In this document: positions 47,742 through 60,648 of the stretch, piece by piece | Layout of the letters: every line of letters starts with the position of its first letter | How positions within the stretch are numbered: the first letter of the stretch is position 1 | DNA from: Diacronema lutheri | Taxonomy: Eukaryota > Haptophyta > Pavlovophyceae > Pavlovales > Pavlovaceae | Assembly: GCA_019448385.1 (NCBI GenBank) | Contig: JAGTXO010000016.1 | Span: forward strand, 496,001 to 560,000 | DNA length: 64,000 nt | Direction: 5' to 3' | Made by a program: the position numbers and the translations under genes | The notes under the pieces: generated by a model | Seen by the model: only the letters and a program-made list of their open reading frames with translations | What the model was told of the DNA's origin: nothing | The model's database searches: none

Positions 47742-47780
<39 letters not shown>
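47742..47780 (+). repeat. 39-bp poly-G tract downstream of POLD1
   Basis: Begins 31 bp after the POLD1 stop, flanked by gggagc on the left and aggagctc on the right. Could affect POLD1 3' end formation, or mark a minus-strand transcript in which it would be poly-C. Confidence 0.85.
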
Positions 47781-47781
<1 letters not shown>

Positions 47782-49370
47782 GGAGCTCCCTCGCAAAGAC
47801 CTTCCTTAAACGGCCCGCGCTGTACTCGGGCGATTATTCAGTAAGAGCGCATTCATTCGTATTTGACCCTTTACGAGCGTCGACAGCAAGCCAACCCGTG
47901 CGTGCAAAGAAGTGCCATAGGCGCCCACTAGCTTTTCAAACCGGTCGCGCGAGAACACGAACAGGGCCCTCCTGTTGCCATGATTGTCCCTCTCGCGAAT
48001 CACGCAATTTCTTGCCAACAGGCTTCCGCAGCACGCGCCACCGCAGTCTGGCCACAGAATTGCCGCGCCCCCTCGTCGCGCCGCGCCGCCTCGCTGAGCG
48101 CCGGTCGCGTTATCAGCCGCCTATGAGTGTCGGCGGCTCGCCCCGCCACCGAGGCGTACTACTGCGAATAACAAGTAGACTGTCACGCGCAAAAAGCCGC
48201 TGACGTTGGGCAACTTACGGCTCACGCGCTCGTGTAACGCGCTCGTGCTAAGGCTTAAGTTGGCATTCTCGAAGTGGCCTATCCTAGGCGCACTGTACAT
48301 CACTGTTCCCAAAACGCTTTTTGAACGCATTCTTCCTAAAGTATATTCATCTCATAATGCAATCCAGCTTTGTCCAGCCTGCTCCCTTTCACCCTTGCGC
48401 GCGCTTCGCCTCGGTGAGCCTATGACGTCACAAGGGCTGGGCGAGGTGAAGAAAGGTGCTCGCCAGGAGGGGCACTGTGACATCGGCGCGCAGATCGCGC
48501 ACATCAAGTGTGGCCGGCGACGACAAGCGCGCTCGCAGAAGATACGGAGCAACACGGTTTTTCGATGCCCCAGATGCGAGCGCATTTGCCTGTTATCTAC
48601 TGCAGCCAACAACGAGTGAGAGCTGTGCGACGGCACAAAACGGCGCGCACGCTCCGCTTGCCTGTGAAAATCGGCGCTTGTTCTCGCCTATCACCCGCTT
48701 TCACGTGGTGGGGCGTGCAAATGTCAGGAGGCATGCGATGTATTTATCTGGCTAGGCGCGAGGGGACCTTTGCGCCTGATCCGCCAGAGTGCGCGGGAAT
48801 CGACGATGTGGGTGACTTTTCGCTCTTCTGTCGCTGATGACTGGCACACTGAATAGCCCCGGATGCGTCCTTAGTGGAATTTATCTTTGTGGCATGACTG
48901 GGAAAAAAGGGGAAAAAGGGAGCGATTTGTTCCTGAAGCCGTATCGGCCCGCTGGGGATTGAGAAAGGCCCGCGGCCATGTCAGGGCTAGGCGTGAGAAT
49001 TGACGTGGACACCTTTGCCAACAGCAATACAGATGGCCATGACTCCCAGCTTTCCGACGGATTTCCAGAGCTCTGATTGCTTGCCGACGGCCGCGATTCG
49101 GACGACGACGGCTCCGATCGCTAACGACGAAATGTCCGGGTCGAGTGCCGGCGGACGAGCTTCGGGTGATGCCGGTCGAGGTCGCGCCCAGGCTTGGCCG
49201 CCGTGGGGCCGAGTGGCCGCGGCCGCTTGGTCTCGGCCACAGCCGCCGCCGGCCGCGGCCGCGGCCGACCAACCGCGGGGATAAACGCGGACGCAAAGGA
49301 ATAAGTATTGTCCTTCACGGCCTGTGAGTAGATCGTGAGGACAACATTCTACCACATTTCGCGTTACCGC

Positions 49371-49404
49371 ATATCCCCCTACGCCTTCACCGCACCACCG
49401 GAAC
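49371..49404. repeat. Dispersed repeat, copy A
   Basis: The segment around ccctacgccttcaccgcacc matches 51927-51964 closely: both share a ccctacg...caccgcaccaccg core followed within a few bases by ggaac. Confidence 0.5.
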
Positions 49405-50335
49405 AGCACCCGCCGGCCCCCTGCGCCAGATAGTTTGAAGCCTACAAAGGAAGACGGGCTTCCAAGGAGGCGTCTTTGTAAGAAAAAATTTACATAGATC
49501 AAATACCGGCTTTGGCCCGCGATTAATAAACGGCTGAAAACGGCTTTGCATCCGACATGATGAGCCGCGTCGATTGGCACCAAGCTTGTCTTCAGGTCCG
49601 AAGAACCCGGCGAAATATGGTGTGTAACGGTCGCCGAGAAACAAATTGCCCGGATAGACCCCCTCCCTCCCCCCCTCCCCTGAGCCTGCCCTCCACATCG
49701 CGCCGCCGCCACGCGCCGTCGCGCACGGCGCTCGTCGCGCTCGCGCGCAGGGCGACACCATTCTGCAGCAGGCGACAGACGGCGGCGGCGCGGGCCCGAG
49801 CGAGGACTCGATCGCGTCGCGTGCGCCAAGTGCTGCCGACATGGTCAAGACGCCGGTCGGTTGAGTCGCTTGGTTTGAACAACGCGTCACGTACTGGGTT
49901 GGGTCAGTGCTGCCGAACAGCAGGCGAGGTCAGTTGGGTCGAGCACCATTCGGGCAAACAACGTGTCACGCTCGACGAGTGCCAAATCGAAAAAAACACG
50001 TTTTGCCGTTTATCTAAAAAAAACAACGCGACAACGAAGCCGGTATTCTATCTGGACGCGCCACACAGGGTCCAGCGTCTTCTTTTCGCGCTCGCTTGAG
50101 GTGGCGCTCATGGCGCAGGGGGCCGGCGGGCGCTGTTTTGGTGGTGCGGTGGCGGCGTAGGGAGATGTCGGCTCTCGTGCGGCTCTCATGCAGTGGCGCG
50201 ACACGTGATTCCATACCGTTCACACGATCTCAGGCAGACGCTCCATGAATATAGGCGATTTATTCTATCGACCTCTCATTTGTTGGCAAAGCTGAGGCAG
50301 TCATTGAAATTTGGATGTTGGCAATCGCATGGTCA

Positions 50336-50357
50336 GAAGACTGGGATCCCAGTCTTC
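50336..50357. repeat. Perfect 22-bp palindrome
   Basis: gaagactggga followed by its exact reverse complement tcccagtcttc, with no spacer. It sits in the lower-GC gap; a chance palindrome of this length is unlikely. Confidence 0.8.
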
Positions 50358-51710
50358 CGCACCTCGCCGCGCCGAGCCCCGCGCCGCGTCGCATGTTGAT
50401 TTGGTACGGCGACAATCAACCACAAATCGAATCGACCGGCACGATCCGCAGGGCAATTACACATCAGCACGACGTCGCGCGCCATCTCGAGCTTGTCCAG
50501 ATGAAAACGATTTGCGGCTGCAAGATGTGGTGCTCGTCCGGCGTTAGCGGTCCTCACCACCGGATGCGAGCATAGCAGAAGTGATGATAGGCCGAAGTAT
50601 CTGCTGGTGGCATCGGTGCGCTCGCCTGAAGTAATGAAGGATGATTCGGCAGGCGGCATGGCATCGTCAAAGCATACCAATACGCTCACTTTGTGCATCG
50701 GCACAGTGCTAGGGCGCAGCGATGCGCAGCTCCTCGTCCCAAGCCTGCAATTTGTCGCTCCGCTAGGCGAAGAACATAACCTTGAGCTGGCGTTCACGTA
50801 TCGGTATGAGGGTGGCTTGAGTGAGGCTCTTGAACTCATGCAACGACGCAACGCTGTGTGTTGTCACGTCATCTTTTAAAACCGCCAAATTAGGGTACAC
50901 TTTCAGTTCCGCTGTGGGCGGCAAAGCCGATGTTGTGCTGCGCGCCGCTGCGGCGCGCTCATGTCGCCCGACGCCTGTGAAGAGCAAATGCCATTAACAC
51001 CGCCGACTTCTCGGTAGGGCACGTTCATCTTCAGCCACGGCATTCACCAGGACACATCTTCTAGGGATGATAAAGCCAAAATGAGCGTTTATTTCCTCAA
51101 CTTTGACCGCAGCCGCCGTCCGACACTGTAGAATGACGCCACTTGCATCAGTGCTTTTACGTGCGCTCCGAGGCATCTGTAAACGTCCTTCAGCACATCT
51201 CTTTCTAGCGCGATGATCGAAGAGCAATATGGGGTACTCGCCAAAGGGTGCGTAGATGTGCGGCCGTGAGAAGCTGTGCGCGTCCCAGAAAGGTTGTTTT
51301 GCGCCTGCAACGTCATCTCATTTAGAGCGTCGAGCAGGGCACCGATGTGCACGTGTGCAGCACCAGAGCCTCTAGCGCACGTTCATGCCACTGGCGGCTG
51401 GGTCAGCATGACCGGCATCGCCTGTACCGTGGCAGTGGGCACGATCGACGCCGTGGCTGCGGTCGCGGTCGGTAAATACGTCGCGTGCTGAATCGCTTTC
51501 CATGACGAGACGGCTTGTGCAGCTTGCTTGCTGTGGACGAGGTTCATGGCGAGGAACCTAGATGCGAAATATGCTTAAATGGTGCTGACTTGGTTTCCCT
51601 GACTTAATCGTCGGAGGCGAGGCCGCGAGAGAGGCGCAGTATAGAATACTTCGCAACTCGAGCAACAACGAAGCTTTGGCGCGATTCAATGAGGGGAACA
51701 GACGTGGAGC

Positions 51711-51785
51711 GGGGGGGGGGGGGGGGGGGGGGGGGGGGAGGAGGGAAGGGGGGGGGGGGCGGGGGAGGGGGGGGGGGGGGGGGGG
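51711..51785 (+). repeat. 75-bp G-rich tract
   Basis: A 28-G run, then G runs broken by aggagggaa, c and a, ending in gagctc. Strong G-quadruplex potential on the plus strand. Confidence 0.85.
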
Positions 51786-51926
51786 AGCTCATGCTAGTTT
51801 TCGGCCGCCCTATCTTTTTGGCCGCCCGATGGCACGAAACCCCGTCATATAAAGCGCTCGTTCGAGCGGGTATATTTGAACGTGCAGTCTGAGATCCGCC
51901 ACCGCCTGGAAGCCGCACGAGGGCCG

Positions 51927-51964
51927 AAATACCCCTACGCGGCCACCGCACCACCGCATGGAAC
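51927..51964. repeat. Dispersed repeat, copy B
   Basis: Second copy of the element at 49371-49404, same orientation, about 2.5 kb away, 140 bp right of the G-rich tract. Confidence 0.5.
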
Positions 51965-53023
51965 ATTGCACGATCTTTAGCCGTGTTTGATTTGGAGCGG
52001 AAGCGGCGCGTGCTTAGGCCATTACACCACGCATGAATAGGGCTTCTTACATGGGAACTGTTGGTCCGAGATCACTGGAAAGGAAAAGGCAACAAGAAAG
52101 GGAGAGGGACGGACGCGGGACGCGGACCAAGCGCGCATGCGAATCCACCCGACGCGGACGGACAGCCAGAAGGCGAGCGCAAGAGCGGGCGGGGATTGTA
52201 GGTGTGAAGGAATGACATGAGGAGAAGGCCAAGAGGTAAATGAAAGAAGGAAGGTAACCCCCCGCACCGACTCATGCAATCTCGCAGCGCCCGACAACAC
52301 CTCGCCACCCCAGCGTCACACCGCCCAAACGCCCGCCCACGCCCGGTGCGGCGCGTCGCACAAAACAAAGCCGAGCCGCGGGGAAAGAAGACCAGGGCAC
52401 TATCCCACCAGCTCGCCCGCGAGCGCCACCAGGCCTGCGCCGGGAAAACCAGGTGCCAAAGGAACGAAGACGTGACGACGACGCACGCACGGCGCGCCGG
52501 CCACCCGGGTAGTGAACCCCACTTCCACTGCAGAGGAAAACCCCGGAGCTGAAGGCCGTAGGAGTGCGGCGACGGCGCGAAATGCCCAATAGGTCGATCG
52601 CCGCGCAGCATGTAGGCACCGAAGTGCACAAGAGGTGGCTGCACCTTAACACTGCAGGCCATCCGGGGGTAGAAAAACCCCGCGGCGCACCGGCCGTGAG
52701 GAAAAACCCCTGACTTGACGTCAAGCCCAATTGCAGCGCCCGCCGCTCCCACTTGCGCAGGGCAGCGCAGCCCGGCCCGCGCAATGCGTCCCGGGGCGGG
52801 AATGATGGACGTCGCGGAGTGGCCGCCAAATCATATTGGCTTCATATCATATTGCTGGACGACCAGCGAGCATGGATCGTCTGGTTGCAAGAGCCCAACC
52901 TAGAAAAGCACCAGCTCAAATCTGACGCGGATGTCGCCTGCCGACGCCATGACCGCGCCGCTTTACGCGCGGTTTTTGCCATCGCCGCGCACGTGCAGGA
53001 GGAAGGAAAACGGGAGGGGGGGA

Positions 53024-53044
53024 GGGGGGGGGGGGGGGGGGGGG
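53024..53044 (+). repeat. 21-bp poly-G tract
   Basis: G run preceded by gggaggggggga and followed by agctggggag, giving the same G(n)-agct right junction as the other two G-tracts in the gap. Confidence 0.8.
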
Positions 53045-53615
53045 AGCTGGGGAGTTGAGGTTGGAGTGGTTGGAGTTGGGGTTCGAGGGATGGGGAGGCA
53101 TCAGCATAAGAAAGGTGATGCACAGCAGGCGTCAAAGGGTGTTTCGGGTTGCTGTTCACGCGCTGCTCCATGCACACATTGCGCATCCTTATGCGCGTTG
53201 CTCTTGCGTGCCGCCGGCTTGACGTCTGCCTCTCTCACTTTTGCATATTCGTGCCTCGCATCGCCTTGTCTGCGTGCTCTTCCCCTAGGTCGTCTCTGGA
53301 CAGATCTGTGAGAGCGCCACCCGCCGCCTACTCAGCCGCCGTGCGATCGTGCGCGTAGCGTGACGCACGCAGCCGCAGCTTGCCTGCTTGGGTATGACGT
53401 GGCGCTCTGCACGGCCAAAATGAGCATGCGCGATGTGGCAACGCGCGCGCCGCCCAACCAGCCCGGCCCGCCGCCACCGCTGCCGCGGCAAAGTCTCCGT
53501 CCGGTCAACAATTGAGCAGCCTGCGCGCGCGCTAAAGGGACGGTTTGCGCCTTTCGCAGACCGTCGTGCTTGCGGTTAAGACGATATGACGCTAATTGTT
53601 TTTTAAGTTTTTAAT

Positions 53616-55910
53616 TCATTGCTGGCGCTCGCTTGTCGGCGTTGCATTCCAGCACGCATCCAGATCGCGTGTTGAGCGCCAGGATCTGGATGTTGAAGGC
53701 GACCCATCGAGGCGCGCATGGATCCACGGGCGCTTGCTCTGTCGACGTTTCTCGCTTGGAGAGACAGGCGGCGATGGCATAAATCGGCGCTGCGCCTGCC
53801 GCTCCGACCGTTGCAGCGAAATGTCGTCCTCGGACGTCTGCCGCAGATGCTCAGCCTGCTCCGACTTGAACGCCTCGCGCATCCGCTCAGCGACCCACGC
53901 GTTGAATGTGTTGATGCCGTCGCCGCCGGCCTCTATGACCGCAAGGAGCCGCGCCTTGTCCTCCGCCAGCGTCGTTTCGGCGAGGCGCGCATCAAACTCG
54001 ATTGGCTCGTACTCGGCTCTTATAGGCGGCGGCGGCGGAGGCCAGTCGCTCGAAAGCCTAGGCCCAGGCGGCGCCAGCCGGATGAAGCGGATGTTGTTTG
54101 TGCTACCGCCCATCTGATGAAAGATGTGCAGCTCGAGTACGCACCTGCGCACCACGCGAACAGAGAGCCGGCACGTCAGCGTGCGTCGCAGGCGGCGCGC
54201 GGCACTTCGGCGCGGCGCGCGTGCGCAGCGCGCGTGCGCTCGCCAGAGCCTCGAAAAGTAGGTGGGCCCGTGCACTGCGAGCAGCTGATTGCAGCCGGCG
54301 AGGAAGAGCGGCAAACATGGGAGCGTCGCCTTGACCTCGGTCTGCGGGATGCACAGCCGGTCAAACCACGCGCGCGGCTCGCGGCCCCTCTTGGCGACGA
54401 AACGTGCGCGCCAGGCCTGCAGCGCCACCCACTTGGCGTCGGCGTCGTCTGACCAGCTGCGCGGCGGCGCAGATCTCGGCAGGGCGGGGGGCGCTGGCGG
54501 TCAATGCGCGCGGCGCGCGCGGCGTGAGGGGCGATGGAGGCTGCCCGCACCTGTGCGAGATGAACACATCGACATCCGAGAAGCTGGCCGGCTCGGAGAT
54601 GGCGAGGAGCTCCGCCGCGTCTCGTGCTGCCTCGGCCTCGCTCGGTTGGCGTGTCGAGGGGCGGCGCGCTTTGAGCGCACGTGGCGTGGCATGGCGTGAG
54701 TGCTCGCTTGGCAAGAGGCTGCACCTGCGCGCCTGGTGCGGAGCCGCCACTCTGTCGGGTACGCCACGCTCTGCCTGCGCACACGCGCTCGCGCCGCCTT
54801 CGCCAATGGCGTCAAGGGCGCCATCCGCCGCCTCCGGGTGGACTGTCGCGCCGGCCAGCGCGCCGACGCGCCGGAGGGCGATCACACGCGTGCCAAATCG
54901 CCTCAACTTGGGCGGACAGGGCGCGCCGGACGGCGGGGTCAGGTGCTCTCGCTTAAGCTTTTCGAGCGAGACCGCACGAAACGACGAGACGGCGCGCTCG
55001 AGCAGCTGCTTCTGCGTGAGCGTGTCGCCGATCAGCTCGGCGATGCCGGCCGCGGCCGAGACACCTTCGCCGATGCGCGAGAGCAGCTCGTTGACGCGCA
55101 TCGTGAGCCTATCCCACAGCGCGAGCCGACCGAGCACGACCGTTCCAACCGCGAGCGCCACAAGCAGCGGCGCGTCGACTGCGTCGAACGGAGCGCCGGG
55201 CCGGAGCTCGCGCGGCAGTGAAAGCGTGAGGATGGCGAGCGTCGTGTAGCTGCACGCGGCCAGCAGCTGGAAGATGCCCATCCCACGCCACAACCGCCTA
55301 ACCGTGCGCTGCGGAGGCTCGTCCATGCGCACGTGCGCGTGCAGACTGTGCGACCACTCACCCGCCGCGATGCCCGCGCCGGCGAGCCAGAGGGCGTTGG
55401 CCAGCGTCAGCACGGAGCCATGCACGTCGTTGATCACGCCATCGCGCACGCTGCGCACGATGACAGCGAGCGAGCCGCCCGTTCCCATGATGAGCACGAC
55501 GAGGCATGCGCCAATCGTCGCCATGAGCGCGCCCGAGTCCATCGGCCTGAGCGATAGCGCCTGCGGGGGGTACGCGCGGCGCGCGGTGCCGGTGCGGCGC
55601 GCGTCTCGGGCTTGCCGCGTGAGGGATGAGGACGAGCGTTGCGCGCCGGCGTCGGCGTTGTGCGCACCATCAACCAAGGCCCGATGTGCATCCCCGCGAG
55701 CCCTGCGAGGAGCAGGCTGTACGCTCGCTCCGCCGCTCGCTGCGCAAAGAAGACGCCGCACAGGACAGAGCCCGCGGCCGCCGCGCCGACTCCGCAGAGC
55801 AGCGGAGGCAGCTGGGTGAACAGCCTCCGGCGCCGGCCCTCGCGCCTGAGAGAGTCGATGCGGTCGATGATACGCGAGGATGCGGCGCCCTTGGGCGTTC
55901 CTTCTGCCAT
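53616..55910 (-). CDS. Multi-pass membrane protein with C-terminal TIR-like domain (4 exons)
   Basis: Exons: 55668-55910, 54551-55560, 54244-54456, 53616-54144, total 664 residues. Residues about 28-245 carry several hydrophobic spans (LLCGVGAAAAGSVLCGVFFA, LMATIGACLVVLIMGTGG, ANALWLAGAGIAAG, LLVALAVGTVVLG), so the protein is polytopic. Spliced exons 2-4 then give DVDVFISHSW|SDDADAKW, AWFDRLCIPQTE and YFSRLW|CVLELHIF. These correspond to the betaA, betaB-region and alphaC/D signatures of TIR-like folds; the Glu of WCVLEL (E493) falls where plant TIRs have their catalytic Glu. Similar FISHSW proteins are abundant and uncharacterised in microalgae, to my knowledge. Intron 3 has a GC donor (CTCTG/GCGAGC). 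The long second exon (about residues 290-400) looks weakly coding and may hide another intron. The last 130 residues are polar. Confidence 0.78.
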
Positions 55911-56348
55911 TCGCGCCGCCGCCGAGGATTTGCCGTCGGCCCGACGACTTTCACCACGCCGGAGCGCCGCAGACAAAAGGAAAACACCACCGAAACGGCG
56001 CCTTTGGGACGAATGCGAAAGAGTGTGAGTAGTACGCGCCCATACACATCTATACACCCATATAGACGGCTTATCGAAACCGTAGCCGTGTGCCTCCTCG
56101 CGTCATCGCTTGGGCAAGCCGGCAACAGCGAGGCGGGCAGGGGCAAACGCGGCGCGTCTCCGCGACTGCGAGCGGCCCTGCGCTCCCCGAAGATGGAGAT
56201 GCTGGCCGCTCCGCACCTCCGAGCTCAGCCTGTGCCGGTGCTTCAAGCCTCCCAGTCAAACAGACATCAGCGGCCGGCGCTTGCGCGCTGTGCGGCACGA
56301 CTGAAGTTCCAAGTTCAATACGAGTTTGAAAAGGGGCGGCCTTCATCA
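55911..56348. promoter_or_regulatory. Divergent intergenic region, TIR-like gene / IspE
   Basis: This 438 bp separates opposing starts and is the longest shared promoter in the window. It has an A/T-richer patch at 56035-56075 (tacacatctatacacccata). An open plus-strand frame crosses it into IspE, but the ATG at 56349 begins a clear signal peptide and was chosen. Confidence 0.5.
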
Positions 56349-57446
56349 ATGGAAACGCCGCGCGGCGTCGCGCTCCTCGCGAGCCTTGCGCTCCTCGCGG
56401 CGGGCGCGGCGGCGTTTGCACCACAGCCGCTCAGCTCGGCGCGGCTGCAGCGCAGCGCTGCGCCACGCCAATCCTGCGCCGCCGCCGCCGCTGCCGCTGC
56501 CGTGTTCGACAAGGCTGCGCGCCCCGCGGACGCGTGCGTGCTCGCGCCGGCCAAGGTGAACCTTTTCTTGCGCATCCTCCGCCGGCGCGAGGATGGGTAC
56601 CACGAGCTCGCATCGCTTTTCCAAGCGCTCGAGCTGGGTGACACGCTACGCGTGTGGCGGTTGGACGAGCGCGCCACGTCGACCATGGAGCTCGTCTGGG
56701 ACGACGGTGCAGACGCGGCCGCAGAGCGGCCAGAGGTGCCGACGGACGGGAGTAACCTCGTGCTGCGCGCCTTTGAGCTCTTCGCACGGCAGGTGGGAAT
56801 GCCGCTGCGCGTGCACGTCGAGCTGACCAAGCGCATCCCCGTGCAGGCCGGAATGGGCGGCGGCTCCGCCGACGCGGCCGCCGCGCTGTTTGCCGCCAAC
56901 CGGCTGTGCGGCTACCCGGCGTCGATGGCCGACCTGCGCGCGTGGGGCGCGGAGCTCGGCTCGGACATCTCCTTCTTCTTCTCGACAGGCACGGCCTACT
57001 GCACCGGGCGCGGCGAGCAGATCGAGAGCCTGCCGCCGCTCGAGCCGCGGCGCGAGATTTACGTACTCAAGCCGGCCGAGGGGCTCTCAACTGCGCTCGT
57101 CTACCGGACGCTCGACCTCGGCGCGCTCTCGCGCCTCGATCCAGACGCCCTCCTTGCGGGCATGCGCCGCGCGGGCGGCCTGCTCGAGCCGGCCAACTTC
57201 GTGAACGACCTCGAGCCGCCCGCACTCGCCGCCGTCCCGCGCCTCGCCGACATCCAGCGCACGCTCCGCGCGAGGGGCTGGCGTGTCGTGATGATGTCCG
57301 GCTCGGGCACGTCCATCTTCTGCATCGGGTCACCCGCCGGCGAGCCGCCGCTCGCAGGCTGGTCGGACGAGCTGCGCGCCGCCTGCTTTCCCACGCGCTT
57401 CGCCTCGCGCGCCGAGGACGATGAGACGGTGTGGTACGGCGAGTGA
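56349..57446 (+). CDS. ispE: 4-diphosphocytidyl-2-C-methyl-D-erythritol kinase, plastid
   Basis: IspE phosphorylates CDP-ME in the plastid MEP pathway to isoprenoids. The single exon codes 365 residues. The N-terminus METPRGVALLASLALLAAGA ends AAFAPQPL, a signal peptide with the AFAP motif used for import into red-lineage secondary plastids, followed by a Ser/Arg-rich transit-like stretch. The GHMP kinase body starts APAKVNLFLRILRRREDGYHE. The ATP-binding glycine loop is GMGGGSADAAAAL (from residue 168). GSDISFFFSTGTAYCTGRGE and MMSGSGTSIFCIG complete the family set. Length minus about 50 residues of leader equals bacterial IspE. No intron is needed, unlike most neighbours. Confidence 0.95.
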   Translation: METPRGVALLASLALLAAGAAAFAPQPLSSARLQRSAAPRQSCAAAAAAAAVFDKAARPADACVLAPAKVNLFLRILRRREDGYHELASLFQALELGDTLRVWRLDERATSTMELVWDDGADAAAERPEVPTDGSNLVLRAFELFARQVGMPLRVHVELTKRIPVQAGMGGGSADAAAALFAANRLCGYPASMADLRAWGAELGSDISFFFSTGTAYCTGRGEQIESLPPLEPRREIYVLKPAEGLSTALVYRTLDLGALSRLDPDALLAGMRRAGGLLEPANFVNDLEPPALAAVPRLADIQRTLRARGWRVVMMSGSGTSIFCIGSPAGEPPLAGWSDELRAACFPTRFASRAEDDETVWYGE

Positions 57447-57723
57447 GCTGCGCCACTCGCATCAGTTGGCCTGTGGCGCGGCAAGTGACCTGTGACGCGG
57501 CGAGCTGGCGCCAGTTGGTCCCGTGCAAGTGACCGTTCCAGCACTCCGCAAAGGGCTTGTGTGGAGAGTCAACAGACTCGCAAAGACAACTTGGTGTCCA
57601 TCTGGGCCCAACCAACGCGAGTTCTGACTGGCAGCAGGACACAAGGGACAGCGTCACAGGCTCCAGGACACACGTTCGCAGCATGCGTTCACTGACTGCG
57701 CGCCTTGCACAGCGTGGCGTGCC
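57447..57723. other. Convergent spacer, IspE / tandem GET3
   Basis: 277 bp holding both 3' ends. A short imperfect direct repeat (ctgtggcgcggc / ctgtgacgcggc, about 57470-57500) is the only structure noticed. Confidence 0.5.
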
Positions 57724-60569
<2,846 letters not shown>

Positions 60570-60648
60570 CGTGCCTTGGCCGCGAGTTTGGGGCTCCGCG
60601 CGTGGCTAGCCGCACGGTTGTCGCGGCACGCGCCGCGGGCGGGCCGGG
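60570..60648. promoter_or_regulatory. Short divergent promoter, GET3 / Mg2+ transporter
   Basis: 79 bp between opposing ATGs; GC-rich, no TATA box, contains ggccgcgagtttgg near the minus-strand start. Confidence 0.45.

Larger units (their letters stand above)
47711..53615. other. 5.9 kb lower-GC gap without a supportable gene
   Basis: Composition shifts here: A/T-containing codons and runs such as aaaaaatttaca become common, and no frame resembles a known family or keeps a consistent codon bias. Open frames are under 280 codons and differ in style from the flanking genes. Inside are three G-tracts, a perfect 22-bp palindrome, a dispersed 35-bp repeat, and a set of ggaaaacccc-like words at 52530-52710. 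No tRNA B-box, snRNA motif, transposase or integrase motif was found by eye. It may be a decayed mobile element, a long regulatory stretch, or a site of non-coding RNA. Confidence 0.55.

Noticed and set aside
48206-48619. 137-codon frame with CPAC and CPRCERIC, a possible zinc finger
   Set aside because: Spacing does not fit a known finger, codon use differs from real neighbours, and nothing around it supports a gene.
52530-52710. Telomere-like ggaaaacccc words
   Set aside because: Three scattered, non-identical occurrences without tandem order; not a telomeric array.
52072-52752. 226-codon minus-strand frame with hydrophobic stretches
   Set aside because: No family resemblance, atypical composition for this genome, and no splice or start context; kept as part of the unexplained gap.
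47711-53615. tRNA, snRNA or CRISPR-like arrays
   Set aside because: No B-box, Sm-site/U-RNA core motifs or regularly spaced repeats were seen; CRISPR is not expected in a nuclear genome.
53616-54428. A standalone gene covering only the C-terminal part of the TIR-like protein
   Set aside because: The apparent start is a GTG inside the domain and the frame includes the unspliced intron 54145-54243; upstream exons give a complete domain.
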